A stretch of 46,964 nucleotides of DNA from Bacteroidia bacterium. GTDB taxonomy: Bacteria > Bacteroidota > Bacteroidia > Flavobacteriales_D > Sanyastnellaceae. The stretch is from positions 299,388-346,351 of the forward strand of contig JAUICJ010000001.1 in NCBI GenBank assembly GCA_030427925.1. The letters are read 5' to 3'. The translations under genes were made by a program, and so were the position numbers. Positions 1 to 9,523 of this stretch are shown in pieces (positions within the stretch are counted from its first letter, which is position 1; every line of letters starts with the position of its first letter). Under the pieces are notes generated by a model, which saw only the letters and a program-made list of their open reading frames with translations, was not told the DNA's origin and searched no databases.

Positions 1-650
1 CGGGCTTCGTGGATCACGGTTTGGCCTTCGCTGGACATCCACGTCGGCACGTCGCTCCGCCGCAACAGGAAGCCCGCGCGCGCCGCGTCCAAGCCCACCA
101 CCGTGCACACCCGCTGCACCGCTTCGCTCCAGCCTTGGATCGGCCCACCCCCCACGGGAACAAGCCGAGCCGTGCCCGGAGCCGTGGCCTTCACTTCCCT
201 CCAAAACCCCCGCGCATCGTCCTTCAACGCGTCGGTTTCCAACACCGGAATGCCCAACCCCCGCGCCAAGGCTTCCGCGTCAACGGCCGAATCGTCTGTT
301 CGGTTGATGACGAGCACGGTCGGAAATCCCCATTCGATGACCTGGTGCACCAGGAACAAGCCGCTGCGGAGCTGCGCCCCGTCCACGATCGCGAGCACGG
401 CATCCGGACGTTCGGGGTGCGCGGGGTTGAGCAGCACGTTTTGGGTGACTTGCTCGTCGGGAGCGGTGGCGTGCAGGCTGTAGGTTCCGGGCAGGTCGAT
501 GAGCATGTCGGACGCGTCGTAACGGACCGCAGCGGAGGTGGACGATACCGTCACGCCCGGCATGTTTCCGACCTTTCCGCGGGATCCGGTCAGGCGGTTG
601 AACAGCGTGGTTTTGCCGCAATTGGGGTTTCCGACGAGCGCGTATTTCAT
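1..650 (-). CDS. feoB: Ferrous iron transport protein B, N-terminal GTPase part (runs off left edge)
   Basis: Only the first 216 codons are in the window; the rest, including the membrane domain, lies beyond position 1. The reading frame from the ATG at 650 begins MKYALVGNPNCGKTTLFN, which is the G1 P-loop of the FeoB G domain. It continues with a PGVTV switch region, the G3 motif DLPGTYSL and a G4-like motif NRTD, where most FeoB proteins have NMxD. FeoB imports Fe2+ across the inner membrane with a cytoplasmic G domain. The start is 55 bases beyond the stop of the EnvC-like gene on the same strand, so it may be the last gene of that transcript. FeoA was not seen. The identity rests on the G domain alone. 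Confidence 0.85.
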   Translation of the reverse strand, partial: MKYALVGNPNCGKTTLFNRLTGSRGKVGNMPGVTVSSTSAAVRYDASDMLIDLPGTYSLHATAPDEQVTQNVLLNPAHPERPDAVLAIVDGAQLRSGLFLVHQVIEWGFPTVLVINRTDDSAVDAEALARGLGIPVLETDALKDDARGFWREVKATAPGTARLVPVGGGPIQGWSEAVQRVCTVVGLDAARAGFLLRRSDVPTWMSSEGQTVIHEA

Positions 651-705
651 GAAGGGCGAAAGTTCGTTTTGAATCGGAGGGAGGGCAATACCGCAAAAGG
701 GGGAA

Positions 706-1923
706 TCAGCCGCGGACAAGCCACGCCGCCGGATCCACGGGCGATTTTTCGTTCCCTTGGATTTTCCAAACCTCGAAGTGCAAAACGCTCGATCCGCCCA
801 CCGTGCGCACCTTACCGAGGGGAGATCCCCGGGTGATTTCCTGCCCCTTCGCTACGGCCACGCTGGTGAGGTTGCTGTAAACGGTCCGGTAGGCTCCATG
901 CGAAACGATGATGGTGGCACCCGATCCAGGGATGTCGAACACGCTGGTTACGCGGCCGTCGAAGATCGCTGTGGCCGCGGCGCCGGCATCGGTGGTGATG
1001 TCGATGCCGTTGTTGTCGATGGTGATGCCGGGCAGGGTGGGGTGGTTTTGCCGGCCAAACCGCCCCGTCATCACCCCGCGCATGACGGGCCAAGGCAAGG
1101 TCGACTTGTTCCGTTCGAACGCTTCGGAGACGATCTTACCGGCAGGCGTCAGGGCGTATTCGCCCGCGGAAGAGGCGCGTTCTGCGGCGAGTTCGGCTTC
1201 GATGAGCCGCCGGATTTCGGCGTTCAGGCGATCGCGTTCCGCGGCGGCTTGGCGCTGCTCGCGGCGCAACCGCTCCTCCTCGCTCTTGAGGGACTGGACG
1301 ATGCGCTCCCGCTCCGCACGGTCCGCATTCAGCTGCTCCCGCTCCGCAGCGATGCCGTCGAGCAGTTGTTGGGTCGTTCGGCGCTCCTCTTCCAGCGTGG
1401 TGCGTTTGGCCGTGAGGTCTTCCTGCGCGGATTGAATCTCCGTGACTTGGGCCTTGCGCAATTCCGCGTAGGATTGAAGCAGCTGGAAACGCAGGACCGC
1501 TTGGCTGAAGGATTCGGCGGCGAAGAGGTACAGCATGGGGTTTTCCGCGAGCTTCATGCGGTACGCCTGTTGCACCATGCGGGCGTATTCATCGCGCAGG
1601 GCGGCGATGTGGCCTTCGAGTGACCGGATTTCGCTGTCGGTGCCGTTCAGAGCGCGTTCGTTTTGGCGCAGCGCTTCGCGGTACTTGCGAATCAGGGCTT
1701 CCCGTTTTGCGATGACTTGGTCGACGAGTTGCAACTCGGAAACGGCGTTGGACCGGTTTTCGCGGGCTTGGCCGAGGAGCCGCTCGGTGTTCGCGAGTTG
1801 AGCGGCGATTTCGTCGCGCTGGCGTTGCAGGTCGGCCTTGCTTTGGGCCAAACCCTGAACCGCCACCGCGAGCAGCAACCCGAGCACGATCAGTTTAGAA
1901 CGAATCACGGCGCTCGAGTTCAT
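706..1923 (-). CDS. EnvC-like murein hydrolase activator (coiled coil plus degenerate LytM domain)
   Basis: The 405-residue product has an N-terminal signal peptide ending near GLAQ (about residue 27). A long Arg/Glu/Gln-rich coiled coil follows to about residue 250, then a C-terminal LytM/M23 fold (about 285-400). The LytM zinc ligands are altered. The usual HxxxD site is replaced by a segment reading NNGIDITT, and the last motif reads LHFEVW rather than HxH. A catalytically dead LytM domain is typical of EnvC, which activates amidases at the division site instead of cutting peptidoglycan. The start at 1923 overlaps the upstream DUF4292 gene by 29 bases. No other Met start precedes the signal peptide. 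Confidence 0.85.
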   Translation of the reverse strand: MNSSAVIRSKLIVLGLLLAVAVQGLAQSKADLQRQRDEIAAQLANTERLLGQARENRSNAVSELQLVDQVIAKREALIRKYREALRQNERALNGTDSEIRSLEGHIAALRDEYARMVQQAYRMKLAENPMLYLFAAESFSQAVLRFQLLQSYAELRKAQVTEIQSAQEDLTAKRTTLEEERRTTQQLLDGIAAEREQLNADRAERERIVQSLKSEEERLRREQRQAAAERDRLNAEIRRLIEAELAAERASSAGEYALTPAGKIVSEAFERNKSTLPWPVMRGVMTGRFGRQNHPTLPGITIDNNGIDITTDAGAAATAIFDGRVTSVFDIPGSGATIIVSHGAYRTVYSNLTSVAVAKGQEITRGSPLGKVRTVGGSSVLHFEVWKIQGNEKSPVDPAAWLVRG

Positions 1924-2794
1924 CGGGGATTTCGAAGGGGAAATCGTACGCCTTGTTGAGGCGGGTCCGGCCGACGTCGAGCCGAACGGTGAACACGCCT
2001 TGCGGGGTTTCGATGAGGACTTCGATTTGGCCGGGCAACCGCCCGCCGTCCGTGGTGTTGAAATCGCTCCGCGTGATGGTCACGAACCGCTGGTAATACA
2101 GGTCATCGAACACATCGCGCACGGGGTCGAAGCTCAGGCCATCGAACCAGTGCCGCTTCACGAGCAGGTCGTCCTCATCCGCCCGTTCGCGCACCCGTTC
2201 GTAGGCGCGGTCGTTGAGCTGAATCGTCAGGGAATCGTCCGGCGCGAGGTCCTTGTCGTCGAGGCCGATGACGCGTTTCGTGCGGCGTTTGTACTTGGAA
2301 ATCAGCACGTACTCGCGGCCGTCGATGCGGCTGATGAACTTGTCATTGGCCAAATCCAACCCCATCGGCCGACCCACCAGCACGTCCTGCAAATCGCCGA
2401 ACCCGATGGGCGTATCGAGCCAATCCGACACCGCTGCGTAATCCCCGGCATAGTGAAAGCGGTTGTTCGGCACCTTGCTGATGAGGAAAGCGCTGTCGGG
2501 CGTGAGCTTCAACCGCGCAACTTCCACGCCGAGCGCAGGGCTGATGCTGACCCAAATCACGCTGTCCCGCGCCATCCGAACCGTCGCGCTGAACGATCCG
2601 TCCCGCTGCTCCGATTCCACCTCCGCATCCAACTTCATCGCCAGCCAATCCCATTCCATCGCCGTGGCACCGTACTGCGTCAGGATGGCGTTCGGGCTTT
2701 GGTTCTTCAGCGGCTTGCCATTCGCCAAACGCCGGGCATTCGAACACCCCGCCGCCGCAACCACCACCAACACCAGCGCCGCCCACCGCATCAT
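1895..2794 (-). CDS. DUF4292-family lipoprotein
   Basis: The 299-residue product begins with a short hydrophobic signal and a lipobox ending AAAGC (Cys17), so it is a predicted outer-membrane lipoprotein. The body is a beta-rich domain with segments such as VRMARDSVIWVSISPALGVE and PGQIEVLIETPQGVFTVRLD. This pattern matches the Bacteroidota DUF4292 family, which I believe has a LolA/LolB-like fold. It sits between a TPR lipoprotein (4-base overlap) and the EnvC-like gene, an order I recall as recurrent in Bacteroidota. Its function is unknown. An envelope or lipoprotein-handling role is inference only. Confidence 0.8.
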   Translation of the reverse strand: MMRWAALVLVVVAAAGCSNARRLANGKPLKNQSPNAILTQYGATAMEWDWLAMKLDAEVESEQRDGSFSATVRMARDSVIWVSISPALGVEVARLKLTPDSAFLISKVPNNRFHYAGDYAAVSDWLDTPIGFGDLQDVLVGRPMGLDLANDKFISRIDGREYVLISKYKRRTKRVIGLDDKDLAPDDSLTIQLNDRAYERVRERADEDDLLVKRHWFDGLSFDPVRDVFDDLYYQRFVTITRSDFNTTDGGRLPGQIEVLIETPQGVFTVRLDVGRTRLNKAYDFPFEIPDELERRDSF

Positions 2795-4491
2795 GACGCG
2801 CCGTTTATTTTGCGTTGAATTCGCTCGGCCTCCGCCCCGCGCTCCATCGCCCGTTCGTACGCTTCACGCGCCTTCGCTTCATCCCCCGCGGCCCGGTAGA
2901 TGTCGCCCGCGTTTTCCCACATCCCGGCGCTCCCGCCGTTCGAGTCCGATTTCAAGGCCCGCTCCATCCACTCCACCGCTTCCGTATGTTCCCCCCGCAC
3001 GTGCAACACCCACGCGTACGTGTCCTCGAAAATGGCCACCCCGGGTTCGATTTCCACGGCCCGCTGGATGGCCTTCAACGCCCGGTCCAATTCCGCCCCC
3101 GCTTGCGCGAAGTACCACGCTTGGTTGTTCCAAATCGTCGCGTCCTCCGGCGCCATTTCCAACAGCACGTCGTACGTTTTCGCCGCCTCCAACGGCCGCC
3201 CCGCCGCATTCAGCGCATCCCCCAAGTTCAAATGGATCCGAAACTTCAAGTCCGGATTGTGGAACACCAAATTCGCCTGCGCCTCCAAACACCGCTCCAC
3301 CGCCACGCCTGCATTCCCGAGCGCCTTCGCAGCCATGCCCGCATGCAAAAGCAGTTCGGGGTCCACGGGAAACCGTTTCACGGCCGCCTCAGCATCCTGC
3401 TCCAACGCCTCCCAATCCCCCATCACCGCATCGAACGACACGAGCCGCCGCCACGCTTCCACCCGATGCGGCTGCATGTCCACGGCTTGTCGCGTGTACG
3501 ATCGAGCGGTCTCCAAATCGTCATCCGCCACGGCCACTTCTGCTGCAAGCAGGTACAACGCCGCCTCCCGCCCGTTCGCTTCCAAAGCGGCCTTCAGCAA
3601 CGGCCGCAACGGCGCCGACACCACCGGGCTGTAAAGCCGTTCCTGGTAATAACTCAGCACATTCAGCTGCTCGTTCAATCCCACGTCGTCCGAGGCGAAT
3701 GCCCGCGTGAAATGCTCCACGAGCAGCTTGTCGTTGTGTTGGTCCACGTACCACATGCCCAACGCATACTGGACACGCCCGTTGTATGGGTCGACCGCCT
3801 CGGCCGCTTTCAGCACGTCAAAGGCCGCATAGGCATCCCCTTGCTCTTCAAGGAAGGAGGCATAATACACCTGGAACTCCACGATGTCCGGAAAAGTGGA
3901 GACCATGCGTTCGAGTTCTTTCCGAATGCGTTCGGGCGTCCCCGTCGCGCTCAGGATGCTCAGCCGCTCTTGCGAAATCTCAGGATCGGGCGCTGCAGCG
4001 GCTTCGTAAGCGTCGCACACCGCCACCGCCAAATCCCGCGCTCCCTTCCCCGTGCACCGCTCCACCCAATCCAGTGCGTAGTCGATGTCGCCCCGCCGCG
4101 CCTCCACCAAACCGATGACGTCCTTTTGCGCCCCCTTCTCGTCGCCCAGCGCCAGCAACGTCAACGCGCGATAATGCCGAGCCCACGGATCCTCCAAGCC
4201 CAAATCGATGGCGCGATTCAACTGCACCAACGCGGTGGAATACCGCTCGGCCTCGTAGTCCAGCTTCCCCATTTGGAATGGAATCGCGGGCTCTTCGGGT
4301 TCGAGCAACGCGCAACTCGACAGCTCACTGTAGGCGGCTTCCGCATCGCCTTTGGCCAAATCGCGCTGCGCATCAAACCACGCACGCTGGAACGCCTCCG
4401 GGTACGGCGGCAACTCCGCCAGGTCCCGGCTCCCGCCGCAACCCCACGCCAGCAGCGCAACCGCCATCAGCCAACCCGCGTTCAATTTCAT
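2791..4491 (-). CDS. Tetratricopeptide-repeat lipoprotein
   Basis: The 566-residue product has a signal peptide with lipobox LLAWGC (Cys18). The rest is almost entirely helical TPR hairpins. Examples are the segments around AYSELSSCALLEPEEP, AKTYDVLLEMAPEDATIWNN and AVEWMERALKSDSNGG, each with the alternating small and large residues of TPR helices A and B. It is probably a scaffold on the periplasmic face of the outer membrane. The gene overlaps the nucleotidyltransferase gene upstream and DUF4292 downstream by 4 bases each, so the three are translationally coupled. The partner protein is not evident from the sequence. Confidence 0.85.
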   Translation of the reverse strand: MKLNAGWLMAVALLAWGCGGSRDLAELPPYPEAFQRAWFDAQRDLAKGDAEAAYSELSSCALLEPEEPAIPFQMGKLDYEAERYSTALVQLNRAIDLGLEDPWARHYRALTLLALGDEKGAQKDVIGLVEARRGDIDYALDWVERCTGKGARDLAVAVCDAYEAAAAPDPEISQERLSILSATGTPERIRKELERMVSTFPDIVEFQVYYASFLEEQGDAYAAFDVLKAAEAVDPYNGRVQYALGMWYVDQHNDKLLVEHFTRAFASDDVGLNEQLNVLSYYQERLYSPVVSAPLRPLLKAALEANGREAALYLLAAEVAVADDDLETARSYTRQAVDMQPHRVEAWRRLVSFDAVMGDWEALEQDAEAAVKRFPVDPELLLHAGMAAKALGNAGVAVERCLEAQANLVFHNPDLKFRIHLNLGDALNAAGRPLEAAKTYDVLLEMAPEDATIWNNQAWYFAQAGAELDRALKAIQRAVEIEPGVAIFEDTYAWVLHVRGEHTEAVEWMERALKSDSNGGSAGMWENAGDIYRAAGDEAKAREAYERAMERGAEAERIQRKINGAS

Positions 4492-5486
4492 CCCTGAATC
4501 GTCGAATAATCCCCCAAACTCACATCGCGCACCCCGCCGTCCACGTGGGCGTGGCTGCCGATCATCGCGCCGGAAAGCCGCGCGTTCTCGAGGGTGCTGT
4601 GGTCTTGAATGAGGGCGTTGTCGATGCGGCTGTCCGCAACAACCGTGCCCGCTCCGATGCTGACGTGCGGTCCGATGACCGACCGTTCAATGCGCGCCCC
4701 GGCACCGATGAACACCGGAGGCAGGATGACGCTGTCGGTGGTCACCGCGGTCGGGTCCACGTGGCTATCCGTGAGGTCGAGGACGCGGCGGTTCGTTTCC
4801 ACCGTTACGGCCTTGTTGCCGCAATCCATCCATTCGCTGACCTCGCCCGGCAGGAAGCGCAGCCCTGCGTTCGTCATGTTGCGCAGCGCGTCGGGGAGCT
4901 GGTATTCGCCCCCGTGGCGCACGTCCTCGTCGATGAGTCGTTGCAGCTCGCGCTCGAGCCGTTCGCCGTCCTTGAATGCGTAAATGCCGATCATGGCCAA
5001 ATCGCCCACCCATTCCTTTGGCTTCTCCACGTAATCCACGATCGCTCCCCCCTCATCGGTCACCACCACGCCGAAGGCACTCGGGTCCTCGATGCGCTGC
5101 ACGAACAGCACGCCATCTGCCGACGGATCGATGGTGAAATCCGCCCGGAACAACGTGTCCGCAAACGCCACGACGACCGGCCCTTTCAAGCACTCCCGCC
5201 CGCACAAAATCGCGTGCGCCGTCCCCAGCGGCTCGCGCTGGTAACAAATCCGGCCCTGCGCCCCCAACCGCTCGGCCACCGCGAGCAACTGCGCCTCCGC
5301 CTCCGGCCCGAAGTCCCCGATGACGAACGCGATTTCCTCCACCGGTTCACCGCTCCGGGCCACGATGTCTTCCACGAGCCGTTCCACGATGGGCTTGCCG
5401 GCCACCGGAATGAGCGGTTTGGGGACGGTCAAGGTGTGGGGGCGCAACCGGCTGCCTCGGCCGGCCATGGGGACGATGATGTTCAT
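4488..5486 (-). CDS. Sugar-phosphate nucleotidyltransferase with left-handed beta-helix tail
   Basis: The 332-residue protein opens with IIVPMAGRGSRLRPHT and then PKPLIPVAGKP, the GxGxRxxP-(x)-PKP signature of NTP-transferase family sugar nucleotidylyltransferases (GlmU, RmlA and GCD1 type). A DT pair in VVAFADTLF probably supplies the metal-binding Asp. From about residue 245 the sequence shows hexapeptide repeats (FIGAGARIERSVIGPHVSIG and following) of a left-handed beta-helix. The enzyme would join a sugar-1-phosphate to a nucleotide for cell-surface glycan synthesis. The sugar and nucleotide cannot be told from sequence alone. It follows dut on the same strand after 49 bases and overlaps the TPR gene by 4 bases. 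Confidence 0.85.
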   Translation of the reverse strand: MNIIVPMAGRGSRLRPHTLTVPKPLIPVAGKPIVERLVEDIVARSGEPVEEIAFVIGDFGPEAEAQLLAVAERLGAQGRICYQREPLGTAHAILCGRECLKGPVVVAFADTLFRADFTIDPSADGVLFVQRIEDPSAFGVVVTDEGGAIVDYVEKPKEWVGDLAMIGIYAFKDGERLERELQRLIDEDVRHGGEYQLPDALRNMTNAGLRFLPGEVSEWMDCGNKAVTVETNRRVLDLTDSHVDPTAVTTDSVILPPVFIGAGARIERSVIGPHVSIGAGTVVADSRIDNALIQDHSTLENARLSGAMIGSHAHVDGGVRDVSLGDYSTIQG

Positions 5487-5535
5487 GCGGACGGTGGGTT
5501 CAAAGGCGTGAAGTTACAACGGAATGCGCGCGCGT

Positions 5536-5970
5536 TCAGTTCGTTCCGGTCGAGCCGAAGCCGCCGATGCCGCGTGCGGTGGAAGGCAGTTCCTCGACCT
5601 CGTGCCACGCAATCCGTTCGAAGCGAGCGAGCACGAGTTGGGCGATGCGGTCACCGTGTTCGATGCGGAAGGGCATCGGCCCGTGGTTGATGAGGAGCAC
5701 CCCAATTTCGCCGCGGTAGTCCGCATCGATCGTCCCCGGCGCGTTGAGCACCGTCACGCCGTGCTTGAAGGCCAAACCGCTTCTCGGTCGAACCTGCAAT
5801 TCCGTCCCTTCCGGCAATGCGACGTACAACCCCGTCGGCACGAGTTGGAACGTGCCCGGCGCGAGGGTGATGGGCGTTTCGAGGCAGGCGCGGACATCGA
5901 GGCCAGCGCTCAAGGCCGTGGCGTACTCGGGGAGGGCCTGGCCGGAGCGGTTGCGGACTGCGACCGTCAT
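5536..5970 (-). CDS. dut: Deoxyuridine 5'-triphosphate nucleotidohydrolase (dUTPase)
   Basis: The 144-residue protein carries all five trimeric dUTPase motifs in order: SAGLDVRA (1), RPRSGLA (2), [18 protein letters not shown] (3, with the catalytic Asp and the uracil-binding hairpin), [10 protein letters not shown] (4) and the C-terminal [10 protein letters not shown] (5). It hydrolyses dUTP to dUMP and pyrophosphate, which keeps uracil out of DNA and feeds thymidylate synthesis. The length is normal for the family. It overlaps the enoyl-CoA hydratase gene upstream by 4 bases. Confidence 0.97.
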   Translation of the reverse strand: MTVAVRNRSGQALPEYATALSAGLDVRACLETPITLAPGTFQLVPTGLYVALPEGTELQVRPRSGLAFKHGVTVLNAPGTIDADYRGEIGVLLINHGPMPFRIEHGDRIAQLVLARFERIAWHEVEELPSTARGIGGFGSTGTN

Positions 5971-6734
5971 TTCCCGGGGAATTGGGGTTTGCGCTTTGCG
6001 ATGAAGGCTTGCGTGCCTTCCCGGAAATCTTCAGTTTCGAAGCAGGCCCCGAAGTGCTCGATTTCCGCACCGAATCCGTCCCGGCTGTAGCCCGCGAGGA
6101 CGGACTTCAAGGCGGCGGACAGGGCGGTCGGGGCGTTTTTCATGATTTGGCCTGCCAACTGCTTCGCGGCATTCAAGAGCTCGGCCTGGGGGACCACCGC
6201 ATTCACGAGGCCACACGCCAGCGCATCGCTCGCCGGAATGGCGCGCGCGGTCAGGATCATCTCCATCGCCTTCCCCTTGCCGACCAACTGCGGCAAACGC
6301 TGCGTCCCGCCGTAGCCGGGGATCACACCGAGGGAAACTTCCGGAAGTCCGAGCAGCGCGTTCTCCGACGCGACCCGGATGTGGGCCGCCATGGCCAGCT
6401 CCAGCCCGCCGCCGAGTGCGTACCCGTTGACCGCGGCGATGACCGGCTTCGGGCATTGCTCGACCAAATCGAACAGGGCGGTTTGGCCCTGCGCCGAGAG
6501 CGCGCGGCCTTGCTCGGCATTGAATTCGGCGAATTCCTTGATGTCCGCACCGGCAACAAAGGCCTTCTCCCCGCTACCGGTAAGGACCAGGGCGCGCACG
6601 TCGTCGTTCGTGGACGCCGCTTGGATGGCTTCCGACAGCGCGCGGATGACGTCGCCATTGAGCGCGTTGAGGGCTTCGGGGCGGTTGATGGTCAGGACGA
6701 GCAGTCCCTCGTGGAGTTCGCTGAGAATGAGCAT
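5967..6734 (-). CDS. Enoyl-CoA hydratase / crotonase-family protein
   Basis: The 255-residue protein has the crotonase fold signature. It shows [11 protein letters not shown] (first oxyanion-hole strand), [17 protein letters not shown] with Glu112, and [20 protein letters not shown] with Glu132. Both Glu residues that activate water in enoyl-CoA hydratase are present, so a true 2-enoyl-CoA hydratase is the best call. 3-Hydroxybutyryl-CoA dehydratase is a close alternative. No other beta-oxidation gene lies next to it. The gene starts 51 bases beyond the TolC gene and overlaps dut by 4 bases. Confidence 0.92.
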   Translation of the reverse strand: MLILSELHEGLLVLTINRPEALNALNGDVIRALSEAIQAASTNDDVRALVLTGSGEKAFVAGADIKEFAEFNAEQGRALSAQGQTALFDLVEQCPKPVIAAVNGYALGGGLELAMAAHIRVASENALLGLPEVSLGVIPGYGGTQRLPQLVGKGKAMEMILTARAIPASDALACGLVNAVVPQAELLNAAKQLAGQIMKNAPTALSAALKSVLAGYSRDGFGAEIEHFGACFETEDFREGTQAFIAKRKPQFPGK

Positions 6735-6785
6735 GAAGTGGAAGTTCGAGCCGCAAAGTTAAGGCGAGCGGCGCCGGTCACCTCC

Positions 6786-8174
6786 TCACGGCTGCGGCTC
6801 GCCCCAAATCCAGCCCATCCGCCGCCAAGCCATCGCGAGTTCCACCTGGGCATCGATCCGCATCTTGCGCGCCTTGAGCCAGTTGGCCTCGCGGCTGTTG
6901 AGCAGGAACAGGGAGCTTTCCCCGGCCGCGAATTTGATTTCTTCGGCTGCCAGCAGCTGATCGGCCAAGGATTCGGATTCCAAGGCATTCGACCACTGGG
7001 CGAGGTAGGACACCCACGCATTGCCTGCGCCGATGGCCTCGGTCTCCCACTTCCAAGCTTTCGCGGACCGGTCGAGCGCAATGGATTCCATTTCGATCCG
7101 GGCGAGGGCCAGATCCCCGCGCTCCTTGCGGAGGAACAAGGGCATGGAAGCCTTCAGCTCCAGCGCGAAGTCGTTGCCCAGATCCAGTGAATTGGGGCTT
7201 TCCGACAGGGCCAAAAACCGAGCGTCCAACTGCGGCTTGAGCAGTTCGCGGCGAAGGCGGATTTCGGCTTCGGCGGCTTCGGTTTTGGCCATCAGGGCTT
7301 CGGCAAACGGGTGCTCATCCCAGCGCGCCGTTCGCACGTCGTCGTCGAGCAATTGGGTGAGGACCCAAACGGTTCGGGCGGTCGGGTCTTCGAGGAAGAC
7401 CGGAACGGTGGACTCGGTGAGCAGTTGCGGTTGGCCGTTGGGGCCCCACAGCCACGACGAGGCCTTCGCTCGGGCTTCCGCAAGGAGGGTGGCTGCCTGC
7501 GCGGCTTCGAGTTGTCGGGTGGTCCAGCGGAGGCGCGCTTCGACCGTGTCGATGGCCGCGCGATCCCCTCCGATGAGCGATGACCGGATGCCTTCGAGGC
7601 GTTCTTCCGCGAGGCGCTGTGCTTCGTCGGCGACCTGGGCGGCTTCGTGCGCCTTGTACCATTTCCAGTAGGAGTCGGCGGCGTCGAGGAGCAGGTCGTT
7701 GAGTGCGGCGGTCCGCTGGGCAGCGTTCAGGGAGACGTAGGCTTCGGCCTGCCGCAAGGCGGTCCGTCGGGCGTCCGTGAACAGCCCTTGCCCCAAGCGC
7801 ACGGTGGCTCCGACGGACCACAGGCCTTCATCGGGCAGCGTCGATTCGGGGTTCAGGTAGGTGCCCTCGGCCGCGTTCCAATTCGCGTCCAGTCCGATGC
7901 CCCAGCGCGTTTCGGCCGCTACGCCGGCGCCGCGGTAGTCGTAGTAGGACGTGCCGCTGTAGGTTTTTGATTTGTCCTGCGCGAACAGCTTGGGGTCGAA
8001 GGCTCCGCGGGCTTTTTGGAGGTAAGCCGCTGCGGCGTCTTCGAGGAGGTCCGCTTGTTGGGCCACGGGATGATGGGCCAAAACGACGGAAAGGAAGTCG
8101 CTTTCCGTGAAGGGGATTTGGCCTGATGCCCGCGTGAAGCACAGGGTAAGCAGCAGGAAGGCGAGCGGTCTCAT
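6786..8174 (-). CDS. TolC-family outer-membrane efflux channel
   Basis: I place the start at the ATG at 8174, giving 462 residues. That Met begins the signal peptide MRPLAFLLLTLCFTRASGQ, and its ATG overlaps the stop of the HlyD gene (ATGA). The frame stays open further upstream, but that part is Arg-rich and lies inside the HlyD gene. The mature part is dominated by long amphipathic helices with two similar halves, as in TolC (for example AAADSYWKWYKAHEAAQVAD and WSNALESESLADQLLAAEEI). It would form the trimeric outer-membrane and periplasmic channel of the exporter encoded just upstream by the ABC and HlyD genes. Confidence 0.88.
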   Translation of the reverse strand: MRPLAFLLLTLCFTRASGQIPFTESDFLSVVLAHHPVAQQADLLEDAAAAYLQKARGAFDPKLFAQDKSKTYSGTSYYDYRGAGVAAETRWGIGLDANWNAAEGTYLNPESTLPDEGLWSVGATVRLGQGLFTDARRTALRQAEAYVSLNAAQRTAALNDLLLDAADSYWKWYKAHEAAQVADEAQRLAEERLEGIRSSLIGGDRAAIDTVEARLRWTTRQLEAAQAATLLAEARAKASSWLWGPNGQPQLLTESTVPVFLEDPTARTVWVLTQLLDDDVRTARWDEHPFAEALMAKTEAAEAEIRLRRELLKPQLDARFLALSESPNSLDLGNDFALELKASMPLFLRKERGDLALARIEMESIALDRSAKAWKWETEAIGAGNAWVSYLAQWSNALESESLADQLLAAEEIKFAAGESSLFLLNSREANWLKARKMRIDAQVELAMAWRRMGWIWGEPQP

Positions 8175-9523
8175 GGTTTCTTCGACTTGCTCGATTCCTT
8201 GGCGTTGCCGGTGTAATAGTCGGGTGGGAACCCGTTGAGCTGCCGCCACACCTCGTACCAAATCGGCACGGTTTCCAGCAGCGCGATGCCGCGTGCTCCC
8301 CCACCGGCGCGCAAGGCTTCCGGCCAAGGCTGCGCACTGCGCTCGGCAACGAGAACCCGGTACTTGCCGTTGGCGCTGATGACGGGGTCGATGGCCACGA
8401 TTTCACCGGGGAACGTTCCGTACGTCACCGCGGGCCACCCCGAGAACACAATGGCGGGCCAGCCATCGAACAGGAAGCGGACTTCGTTGCCCACGTGAAT
8501 GAGCGGGAGGTCCATCGGTTCGACGAAGAATTCCACTGCAAGGGCGGTTTCATCGGGCACGATGGTCAAAATGGGTGTGCCTTCTTTCACCGTTTCCCCG
8601 ATGCCCACGGAAAGCGCTTGGGTCACCCGACCCGACTGGGGAGCGCGCAAGTAGCGGAACCCAGCGCGCGCCTCGTAGTTCGCCAACGTATTGCGCAGCT
8701 TCGCCACTTCGCCGCGTGCTTCCGCTCCGGCCGATTCGGCGCTGAACCGTTCGCTGGAGACCTTCGCCAGCTTGTCCGCGAATTCGCTCGCCAACGTCGA
8801 TTGCTCGATGAGGGCGTTTTCGAGTTCGTTGCGGCTGTAGTCCAAATCGTTGAACGCCTTGGTCATCTTCGCCTCCGCCGATTGCGCCTTCATGCGCCGC
8901 GATTCGAGGTCCACGAGGGACTTCAATCCCTGTTCGTACAGGGTGCGCTGGCGTTCGAGCTGGGCCAAGGCGACTTCGAGGTCGAGCTGGGCGGCCACGA
9001 TGGCTGCGCTGTCGGTGGTGACCTTGAGGCGCGCTTGGATGGTCTTGTTCGCTGCCGCGGCGAGCTTGAAATCCCGGGCTTGGGAAATCGCATCGAATTG
9101 CTGGGCCAGGGCCGTGACCTTGTTGTCGTAGGCGATCACGCCGGCTTGTTTGGCGGCGAGCTGTTCGCGGGTGCGCTCGAGGAGTTCGGGGTCGGTGTAT
9201 TCCGATTTGACCTCGGAGAGCCGCACCAAGGTGTCGCCGGCTTGGACGTATTGGCCTTCGCTGACGTACCACTGCTCGATTCGACCGGGGATGGCACTCG
9301 GAACGGTTTGCGGACGCTGGTCGGGCCGGAGCATCGTGATTTGGCCTGTGCTCTGGATGTTCTGCGTCCACGGCAGGAAGGCGAATGCGACGAGGACGAG
9401 GAACCCGATGGCCAGCAGGCGCTGCAGCCACGCATTCGTGTACCGGCTCTTCAACAGGCCAAATGCGCCGTACGGTTGGGTGTCAATCCGCCCGTCGATG
9501 GAGTTGTCGCTGAGGTTAAGCAT
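8171..9523 (-). CDS. HlyD-family periplasmic adaptor of the ABC exporter
   Basis: The product is 450 residues from the chosen ATG at 9523. A second ATG at 9550 would add nine residues and lengthen the overlap with the ABC gene from 8 to 35 bases. I prefer 9523 because Bacteroidota relatives, as I recall them, begin MLN-S-NS-I. One membrane helix (LLAIGFLVLVAFAFLPW) is followed by a first biotinyl-lipoyl half (VPSAIPGRIEQWYVSEGQYV). Next come a long alpha-helical hairpin and a second lipoyl half (YLRAPQSGRVTQALSVGIGE), then a beta-barrel. This is the membrane-fusion protein that joins the inner-membrane ABC protein to TolC. The cargo is unknown. Confidence 0.88.
   Translation of the reverse strand: MLNLSDNSIDGRIDTQPYGAFGLLKSRYTNAWLQRLLAIGFLVLVAFAFLPWTQNIQSTGQITMLRPDQRPQTVPSAIPGRIEQWYVSEGQYVQAGDTLVRLSEVKSEYTDPELLERTREQLAAKQAGVIAYDNKVTALAQQFDAISQARDFKLAAAANKTIQARLKVTTDSAAIVAAQLDLEVALAQLERQRTLYEQGLKSLVDLESRRMKAQSAEAKMTKAFNDLDYSRNELENALIEQSTLASEFADKLAKVSSERFSAESAGAEARGEVAKLRNTLANYEARAGFRYLRAPQSGRVTQALSVGIGETVKEGTPILTIVPDETALAVEFFVEPMDLPLIHVGNEVRFLFDGWPAIVFSGWPAVTYGTFPGEIVAIDPVISANGKYRVLVAERSAQPWPEALRAGGGARGIALLETVPIWYEVWRQLNGFPPDYYTGNAKESSKSKKP

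Noticed and set aside
280-696. Minus-strand frame starting upstream of feoB
   Set aside because: It is out of frame with the clear FeoB G domain starting at 650, and its Arg-rich translation has no motif.
2815-4497. Plus-strand frame of 560 codons opposite the TPR lipoprotein gene
   Set aside because: The translation is His/Arg/Pro-rich without domains, and the minus-strand gene has a lipobox and TPR units.
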